DNA from: Dillenia suffruticosa
Lineage: Eukaryota > Streptophyta > Magnoliopsida > Dilleniales > Dilleniaceae
Direction of reading: 5' to 3'
DNA length: 64,000 bases
NCBI GenBank assembly: GCA_033439265.1
Contig: JAVTVX010000024.1
Span: 18,832,501-18,896,500 of the forward strand
Each line of letters opens with the position of its first letter. Within the stretch, counting starts at the first letter, position 1. The translations under genes were made by a program, and so were the position numbers. Shown here piece after piece: positions 56,987 to 64,000 of this stretch. Under the pieces are notes generated by a model, which was not told the origin of the DNA, searched no databases, and saw only the letters and a program-made list of their open reading frames with translations.

Positions 56987-58398
56987 ATGGGATGAACTAA
57001 ACGACGGATGAATATTAGAGCTAATCACGAAAAATCACAACCATCCCAAGAGCAAGTTATGTCTAAAGAACCCCAGTCATCATCCTAGGATGTTACCCCA
57101 GGTTTGGTTTAAAAATAAATACATCATTTTCTTGTGAGGTGATTAATAATTATCTATTTCTAATTTTTTATTTTTAACAGTTGTCAAGAAATGTATAGGG
57201 CCAACGCGCTGTCAAGATGTTTGAAACTTAGAAAAAGGAAAATGCATGATGGTTGAAATGAACAAATTAAATCAACCAATAGAAATTGATGATACGATTT
57301 TTACTAGATTTCTGGGCTCTATAGTCAGAGTGCATTCCATTGCTCCAATAACTCTAGAACTTGGCGATAGAGTATAAAGAGGACATATGAAAAATTGTAC
57401 AGGTATCTAGTTTTATTAATCGTATAATGGTTAATAGTATAAATTGAAATTAATATACTCAATTTTATTTTTTTATTGTAATCAAAGATTACTTTCAAGC
57501 CACTCAGAGATGAGACTAAGAAATAGGTTATTGCAAATCTGTGTGACAAATGGAAGGGTTTTAAAAATTCTTTGAAATCAAAGTGGTTCGATGATTCACT
57601 TGGAATAAAAGAAAATATCAAGAGAATGAGAGATGACAGGGTTGATCCAAATCAGTACAAGGAATTTATTACTTTCTGATTGAGTGACAAAGAAAATGTA
57701 CAAATTAACAATTTATTTTAGTACTCTACTCACTTGTATTCTAATATTTCTTTTTTTTGTGTTGGGAAATTAGTAAAAAAAATTCAGAATGTCGTACAAA
57801 GTTGACAGATCCACATTGTTTATGATCTAAATCATTTGCCGAACTCATACATGAGAAGATATATTTCTAATTAATTTGACTACATAATATTTCAAATACT
57901 TCAAAGCAAAACCCTAAACCACTTTTATCATCACAGATACAATCTGGGACCAAATCTTGTAGAGTTGATCTTTATATTACCAATAGAGCCAAATCAGATG
58001 GCAGTTTAATTTGTACGAAAGTATCAGAAGTTGTGGTATGGATGATTATTTTTATGTAATTTTATTTCTTATGTTTATGGATATTAACGTTTCATTACTT
58101 CTGATAGGAAATGATGAAAAATGGAATGGAGTCTACTGACAATAAAGAAGGGCAATTAGAAAATGAGACTTTTTATTGGAAAAGTGATATTGTATCTAAA
58201 GCTAAAGGGCTTGATTCGAGAGAAAGAATCAAATGTTTGGGAAAAGTTACAACACCATCACAACACCTGCATTCAACCAGACATAATGGAGATGTGACTA
58301 TTATAATAGAATGATTAATGGAACATAATCATAATCTTACTAATTTGGTAAGCAATGTTCTTATGCATGATGCAAGATTAATTGATAAACCTGGTTAA
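56987..58398 (+). pseudogene. tnpA-like (Transposase_24) gene of CACTA-3
   Basis: Begins at ATG 56987 with a stop as third codon, then NIRANHEKSQPSQEQVMSKE. After an intron (about 57102-57180, ending ttttttaacag) comes KKCIGPTRCQDV, MNKLNQPIEIDDTIFTRFLG and SIVRVHSIAPITLEL, the hallmark of PF03004. Further exons: FKPLRDETKK, ANLCDKWKGF, RVDPNQYKEFITF; then a part like SECRTKLTDPH, RVDLYITNRAKSDG, and a last exon from 58111 (KNGMESTDNKEGQLENETFY) to the TAA 58396-58398. Several stops. In En/Spm the equivalent protein binds subterminal motifs and helps pair the ends; here that role is inferred from family and position. Confidence 0.82.
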
Positions 58399-59019
58399 TG
58401 AAGCAAGGCTTGTTGGTGTTCAAGTAAGCTTTCATCATAATTTTACTAATTTCACTTTTATCTTAAAATAATAATCCAAATTATTTGTATTATTAGATTC
58501 TTTTAATACCATCAGATGTTGGGAGTACACATAAAAGCCAACCATCATCATCACCACCTCACTCTATTCCAAAAGGTATATTTTCATTTACAACTATATT
58601 TTACAATGTACCAATATTCATTTCGCTATTTCACTGGTTACTGGTTTTTATGAATAGATTGAAGGAATCTTCATAAAATTAGTCTTATGAATAGATTGTG
58701 CTGGATGTTAAGATTCAATTTGCAAATTGTGTAAAGGTAACATTTTTTACGCTACAAGTTCATCACAAACTATTACTGCTGGTGGTGTTGGTGGATTCTG
58801 TTTTCAAATTATGATGATGATATGTTTTGCGAGAACAATATCTTAAAACGGGACATGTGATCTTTTTATATATATATATATATATGTATCCAACATTTTC
58901 ATATATTTTATATTATTTTTGTGATCAGTGCTATTCTTGTGATAATTGAAAGGTTAAACTTCCTACAAAAATATTTGTCTAAGCTATGATGATGATGATG
59001 CAGCTACAACCAAATATCT
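58399..59019. other. CACTA-3 region between tnpA-like gene and right array
   Basis: Matches 33661-34189 of CACTA-1 in patches. A (TA)n run lies at 58867-58886. No further gene is recognised. Confidence 0.45.
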
Positions 59020-59900
59020 TTTCTAGCATTTTGGTAACCAAATAATATTTTTTCACACTCATAGTAATTGGTAGTAAGTTATAGTAAGATATAGTAAGAT
59101 ATATGGAAATAGTAACTGATAGTAAGAAATGGTAACCATGGTAACCGAGAATAAAGAAAGTAGTAACATTTCTTAACCATGTAGTAACCGACGATACATA
59201 TGATAATCGATTCCAATTCCTTTTTTTTTTTAATAAAATTAGTAATTTTCCCTAACACTTTGCAATGATGATAAATCCATTAATATTTTCTAACACCTGT
59301 GTAACCGATAATAAAAATTTAATTCGTAACACCTACGTATCCGATGATAAAGTAATAACACTACGAACATTTGTGATAACTAACGATAAATAACAATAAC
59401 AATTCTTAATATATGGTGACTGATGATAAATATAGTAACATTTTCTAATATGTGATAAACGATGATAATAGTCAGTAACTTTTACCTTTTTTTTAAAACC
59501 AATACAAGAAAATAATGATTCTTAACCTTTATGGTGATCGACAATAAATGTAGTAACATTTTCTAACACGTGTGATAATCGATAATAATAGGTAATAACT
59601 TTTACCAACGTTTTTTAAATCGATACAAGATAATAACAATTCTTAACACTTATGCAACTGACGATAAATCTAGTATTATTTCCTAACACATGTGATAACC
59701 GATGATAATAGGTAGTAACTACTAATATTTTTTAAACCGATACAAGACAATAACAATTTTTAACACTTATGTGACCGATGATAAATTTAGTATTATTTCC
59801 TAACACATGTGATAACCGACGATAATAGATAGTAACATTTACCAACGTTTTTTAAATCGATATAAGTCAAGAAATTTCCTAACACTTCTTTAACTGTCTA
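59020..59900. repeat. CACTA-3 right subterminal array
   Basis: About 17 units of the form cacttgtg(g)taaccgatgataa...tagtaacattttctaa. A higher-order repeat of about 130 bp includes ttttttaaa(t/c)cgatacaaga (near 59494, 59612, 59735, 59849). Confidence 0.82.
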
Positions 59901-60067
59901 AATAGGTCGAGACATGCTCCAATGATGACTAGAACTGTCGGGAGAGACCAATCCCAACTGGTGATAGTCAACTGAAGATGCATCCATTGGAGAAAGTTCT
60001 CTCGATGGTTTTACTAGGTTTACCATACGGTTTTCGATCGTCTACATAGAGTATTTATTTTGTAGTG

Positions 60068-61640
60068 TTTATAGTTGTTTAAAGTTTATGAACTCTTAAT
60101 TTTGAATATATGTAGATGAACCTCTAAATGTATGACTATATACTTTAATTATGGGTCAAGAGTTTTGTATTTTGGGTGTATGGTGTTGGTTAGTTGGAAT
60201 ATACATACACAACAGAGAATCTTTGTTAACTATATCTGTAATTACGCTCCTGAGTCGTTGTAGTTGCCTATCCAGAAATTGAATCCAATAATATGATTTT
60301 ATATCATAATATTAAATATTCTTAAAATTTATGAAGTTCTACTGGTTATTGGAAAACAATTTAAACATTTTTGATATCTTTTATTATGAACGAGACTTAA
60401 GGTATTAAATAATTAAGAAAGTGATTGTGTATTTATTTATACATTTTGCTTAAACTCAATTATGGGTGTCACATACAAGGGTGACATATATGAATATATA
60501 CAAATTAAGGACAAAATAATAGATTATTTATTGATTTTTGTAAATAATATATCATTTATTTTGGAACATAACTCTAATTATTTAGTAGAATTAATTAGAG
60601 TTAAAATAATTTTAATATAGTTGAAGATTATATTTGGATTATTTTGGAACCAAAATAAATGTCTTAAATATCTTCTCTTTCCTAAAAACTCAATTAGTAT
60701 TTATTATCTATTTGTATAGAATTATCTGTATTAAATTAATTGAAAATAAAGAATAATATAGAGTAAAGTTTAGGGTTAGATTATAATTTTTCAGAAAAAA
60801 TTAAAGGGCAGTATGTAATTTCAAAAACTCATTATCCTGATTTGTAATATCAAAAGTATATCTATCTTGTTTTATAATTTTTGAAATTATTTATCTTATT
60901 TTATAATTTTAAAAATTGTTGGAACTATTTTATAATTTCAAAAAGTATAAAAACTAGTTTTATAATTTTGAAAAATACAAGGGCTTTTTATTTTAAATTC
61001 TTTAAATAAAAACTATCTCTCTCTTTCTCTAAGTTTATTAGTCTTCAAAATCAATTGAAACACTTAAATAAAAAATTTTCTAGACACTGAGAATCAAATT
61101 TGTCTACCCATAGATTGTATAAGAGTTTGAATTAGGGTTTAGAGGAGAACATTTAAGTGTAAGATCTTCAATATAGGTATGAGAATCGGGAAAGATTTAC
61201 CGTAGATCCTAATTTATTTTATCTGATTTATCTTTCAAATTTTATTTCATAGTGTTATTTTTTATTCAAATTATATTTAATTCATTGGTTGTTTGAATGA
61301 ATTAGGGATAACTGTTTAATCTTAGGTTTAACAATTTCTAACCAAATCTTTGTTTTAACAATTGCTAGCCAAATCTTCGTTTTGATGTTTTGACTTTTGT
61401 ATTGATATTGGTTCATTGTTATGCTATTTGTTCGATAAGTGTTTGTAAATAGTGATCTATTTCTTCCTTATATGCTTAGTGAGTTGTCTCTCCCTTTTTG
61501 TTCTTCGTCTTGTTGGTTTTAGTGTACTCTTTAAATTTGATTACCTTTTTAATACTGTAAGACCTTAGGTAAGTGCCCTTTTGATGCTTAGAATAGCCAA
61601 GAAGTCAAAACCCTAGTATAAAGTAGGATTAGAAGTCATT
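60068..61640. other. AT-rich flank of CACTA-3
   Basis: No gene is recognised. It contains a run of degenerate repeats tttataatttttgaaa (60850-60985) at 25-35-bp spacing. gaattagggtttagaggag near 61130 and similar words suggest an old LTR or leader, but no pair was found. Confidence 0.35.
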
Positions 61641-61659
61641 TGAGATCAAGTTCAGTCAA

Positions 61660-61950
61660 TCTGTCGGCCATTATCATAGTCATGACTATCTTATCATGAC
61701 TACGATGAGGTCCACAGAATGACTGCACCCTGTCTTATAACTACAATATTACTATCGTAGTTATGATGGGATAAATGGTATACTCCATGTCTTTATCATA
61801 ATTATACTACATTTATCGTAGTTACGATAGGGAGACCTTATTTGCTAACCCCTTATAATAACTTATCATAGTCACAATAAACCCTTTGTGGGTTTTGCTT
61901 GCCTTATCGTGACTATGATGGAGTCATTGTAGTCACGATAATATTATGAG
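61660..61950. repeat. Array of ATCGTAGT(T/C)ACGAT palindromes
   Basis: Imperfect palindromes of 12-18 bp, such as tatcatagtcatga, tatcatgactacgatga, atcgtagttatgat, atcgtagttacgat, atcgtgactatgatg and gtagtcacgat, recur at about 61671, 61692, 61754, 61812, 61866, 61908 and 61928, separated by 20-50 unrelated bases. Confidence 0.7.
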
Positions 61951-62620
61951 ACCAAAGATCCTTGTTATAGTGTGGTTTGATCTAATTTGATTCAGTATGG
62001 CTCTATCTTGACCAGAGTTGACTAGTTTGACTTAGTCTGATCAAAGTTGGCAAGGTTGGCTTGTTCCATTGAGTTTGGCCTAGTTTCAGCTTGCTTGGTC
62101 AATTTAGCTCTTGTGGATTACATGATGCCCTTTTTAGATCGAGTTCTAATTGCCACAGTTGGTATTCGAGTCTACTGATTATGTATGCTATGTGATGATG
62201 ATACAAGACTATTTACTGTGGATTATTGTAATTGCCTCTTCCTTGTCATATAAGGGATGAACATATAAGTATGACTTACTTTGACTTATGTATGATTTGG
62301 TTTACCCTTCCATTCTCTCGGTACATTATTTTTGATATTATATTATGCATATGCTATACAATTGAAAATTAGAACATGTGGTAGGATCTGTTAAGCATAT
62401 AATATTTGTCGTATATTAGTTGATTGATTTACATATTGTTTAGAGAGCTCTTTGACTAGGTCTAGGTGACCTATAACTCATTAGAGAATTTGTAGCCTAA
62501 TTCTATATTAATGTCTCAAGTTGGAAACAGATTAATGATTCTGGGGATTGATCAGCTGATTTTTGATTAGTGCCTATTTTTTATATTTATGATCTATATA
62601 ATGACATCAAATTATTTTAT
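61951..62620. other. Unassigned region before the hairpin
   Basis: Early part has repeated gttgac/ttgactagtttga words (about 62010-62090). No coding similarity seen. Confidence 0.35.
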
Positions 62621-62624
62621 TGAT

Positions 62625-62757
62625 GGTTAAAAGAGAGGCGAAATAGGAAAAAAAGAAGCGAACAACAACTCCAAGGGAGAAAATTTTGGATAAAAGATGG
62701 AGTTGTTGTTCACTTCTATTTTGCCTATTTTGCCTATTTTGCCTCTCTCTTTTAACC
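62625..62757. repeat. Long hairpin at the left edge of the L1 fragment
   Basis: The left arm 62625-62672 (ggttaaaagagaggcgaaat ... caacaactcc) and right arm 62699-62757 (ggagttgttgttcacttcta ... ctcttttaacc) are inverted copies, with a 26-bp loop. The right arm has an extra ttttgcctat unit (three copies of ttgccta in a row). The right arm runs straight into the LINE-like sequence. Confidence 0.85.
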
Positions 62758-63283
62758 AACCTTTAAGGTCTGGTCCATCTCTTGACCATCATAAAGCCAA
62801 GTTTGCTTGGTCCCTTGTTTGCCGAACGAGGATGGGGGTAGGGCTGAAGAGAGTGATAGATTGGAGCAAAGCGGCCCAACTTAAACACATTTGGCATCTT
62901 CTCTGTAACCTAAAGGATAATGTGTAGACTCAGTGGGGACATATCTTATTCGAGATCATAGCTTTTAGTATGTTCAAGTCACGAACATGTGTTCATAGAT
63001 ATGGAAGAAACTCCTATCTCTATGGCATCTGGTACCGAAGTTAGTAGATTGGAGGATGGGAGATGGTAGTCATATCTCATTTTAGTATGATGCTTGGTCT
63101 TCGGTAAGCCTCCCTGATAAAGGTTTTCAGGAAACGTATAATGGAGAGATCAAGTTTTACTTACGGGAGTATCATTTGGGATGTCTTTTTCAGCACGGTT
63201 TGGATGGTGTGTATTCAGGGTACTAGCCGTGATATTGAGATCTGTGCAACCCTTTCTTGATCATATCCAGGAGCTTATCCTAG
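62758..63283 (+). pseudogene. L1-type LINE 3' fragment (RT C-terminal region)
   Basis: One frame gives RSGPSLDHHKAKFAWSLVC, then VGLKRVIDWSKAAQLKHIWH, closely like the segment downstream of plant L1 reverse transcriptase (typically WSG...K.AW..VC..K..GGLG...). A stop at 62925, then shifted frames give TQWGHI and pieces like DGSHISF(W)YDAWSS, as in the zf-RVT-proximal part. There is no poly(A) tail, endonuclease or RT core. It ends where a CACTA end begins, so that element probably inserted into it. Confidence 0.75.
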
Positions 63284-63286
63284 AAT

Positions 63287-64000
63287 CACGACAAAATTAA
63301 AGTGCTGTGTTGACGGTAACTTTTAGGGTCAGAAACTTTTAGTCACGGTTTTTATGAGTTATAAAGATGCCGTATGACGAAACAATTAGGAAAATATAGG
63401 CTTTTCCCAACAAGATAAAATGTTCGTGAAGAAAAGTTTACCAACTATCGGTAAAACTACCATAACCGTCTGTAAAGCAATATTCAATTGTGATGGTTAT
63501 AAATTTTGATCAGTAAATATAATAGTTTTTCTAACACGGTTTAAAAACAGTCTCAAAATAAATCTTTTTTATTGTCTACTTAACAATACTATCTTGATAG
63601 ATTTTAAATATATGGTAACAAACAAATTCTACTATCTTTTAAAACTAAATTCAATTCTCACTATTAGAATAAACTATTTATATAAATTTTATTTATACTA
63701 ATATATATATTATAACGTAAATAAAAACCTATGACTGTTATTATTTTTGTATTATATACCATTCTAAATACTATATAATATTTTTGTCATAGTATAGTAA
63801 CTATATTTAAAAATAGTCTAGGTGGTAAGTGGTAAGTTATGGTAAATTTATGATAGTGGTGGTCTGATAAATAGGTGACAATAATAAGTATGGTAAATAG
63901 GTGATAATGATAAGTATAAGTAGTTGGTAAGTAGGTGATAAATAATAGGTAGGCAAGTAGATCGTAAATAAGTTTGTATAGTGGTAAGTTAGTGATATAT
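63287..64000 (+). mobile_element. Left end of another CACTA-1-family element (runs off the window)
   Basis: Begins cacgacaaaattaaagtgct, the CACTA-1 terminus with one change (CACGA for CACTA), and stays alignable with 8174-8470 (gacggtaacttttagggtc, then gaagaaaagtttaccaac, then gcaatattcaattgtgatgg). From about 63820 the gtggtaagttatggtaaattt array starts. The right end and TSD partner are outside, so aat at 63284-63286 cannot be confirmed as TSD. Confidence 0.8.

Larger units (their letters stand above)
42823..60067 (+). mobile_element. CACTA-3: 17.2-kb CACTA transposon with cargo genes
   Basis: Left end CACTACAAAATTAACTCC; right end, reverse-complemented, CACTACAAAATAAATAC; TSD ttt at 42820-42822 and 60068-60070. 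No later insertion is visible, so this is the most complete view of the CACTA-1 family. It carries four genes: a Ulp1-like protease (-), a Transposase_32/coiled-coil protein (+), a TNP2 transposase (+) and a tnpA-like protein (+). GTGATAA and GGTAACCGATGATAA arrays lie at its ends. All four genes have at least one stop or frameshift. Confidence 0.95.

Overview
The window is plant nuclear DNA, almost certainly from a flowering plant. It is AT-rich and consists nearly entirely of transposable elements and their decay products. The evidence is CACTA (En/Spm) DNA transposons with plant-type transposase genes, a long-LTR chromovirus primed by initiator tRNA-Met, Ty1/copia relics and an L1-type LINE fragment. 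No ordinary single-copy host gene, rRNA gene or CRISPR array is visible. Nearly every coding region carries stops or frameshifts, so most gene entries are pseudogenes.

Layout. Positions 1-1645 hold a decayed Ty3/gypsy gag-protease relic. From about 2591 a + strand Ty1/copia relic (copia-A) begins. It is interrupted first by a smaller - strand copia element (copia-B, 2888-6550) and then by a 27.2-kb CACTA element (CACTA-1, 8174-35384, TSD tat) lying inside its RNase H domain. CACTA-1 is itself interrupted by CACTA-2 (13894-33576, TSD gat), and CACTA-2 by a Ty3/gypsy chromovirus (18930-30845, TSD aacac). Target-site duplications and protein alignments across the gaps support this nest of four levels. 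Copia-A resumes at 35385 and ends near 35730. Two related non-autonomous CACTA elements follow (CACTA-4, 36941-39528, TSD gtt; CACTA-5, 40139-42286, TSD atc). A second large element of the CACTA-1 family comes next (CACTA-3, 42823-60067, TSD ttt). The right edge holds an AT-rich spacer with palindromic repeats, a hairpin joined to an L1 fragment, and the left end of a further CACTA-1-family element cut off by the window.

How the parts work together. CACTA-1 and CACTA-3 share termini, subterminal repeats and two + strand genes: a TNP2-type transposase (tnpD-like) and a Transposase_24/tnpA-like protein. CACTA-3 also carries two cargo-like genes: a - strand Ulp1/SENP-like (C48) cysteine protease with His, Asp and Cys still readable, and a + strand plant-transposon/coiled-coil protein. 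Each CACTA element has a GC-rich block of palindromic repeat units. In the three large elements it lies just upstream of the transposase-type gene, in the position of the GC-rich control region of maize Spm. The chromovirus has a triplicated LTR-end/PBS segment and an intron-like 217-bp interval exactly at the gag-pol joint.

Main candidates for something undescribed: the triplicated PBS leader with an A-B-A variant pattern, the possible gag-pol intron, the CACTA cargo protease, the GC blocks conserved in position but not in sequence, and the divergent pair of tRNA-like sequences inside the short CACTA elements. All reading was by eye. Boundaries given with TSDs are base-accurate; gene limits and introns are approximate.
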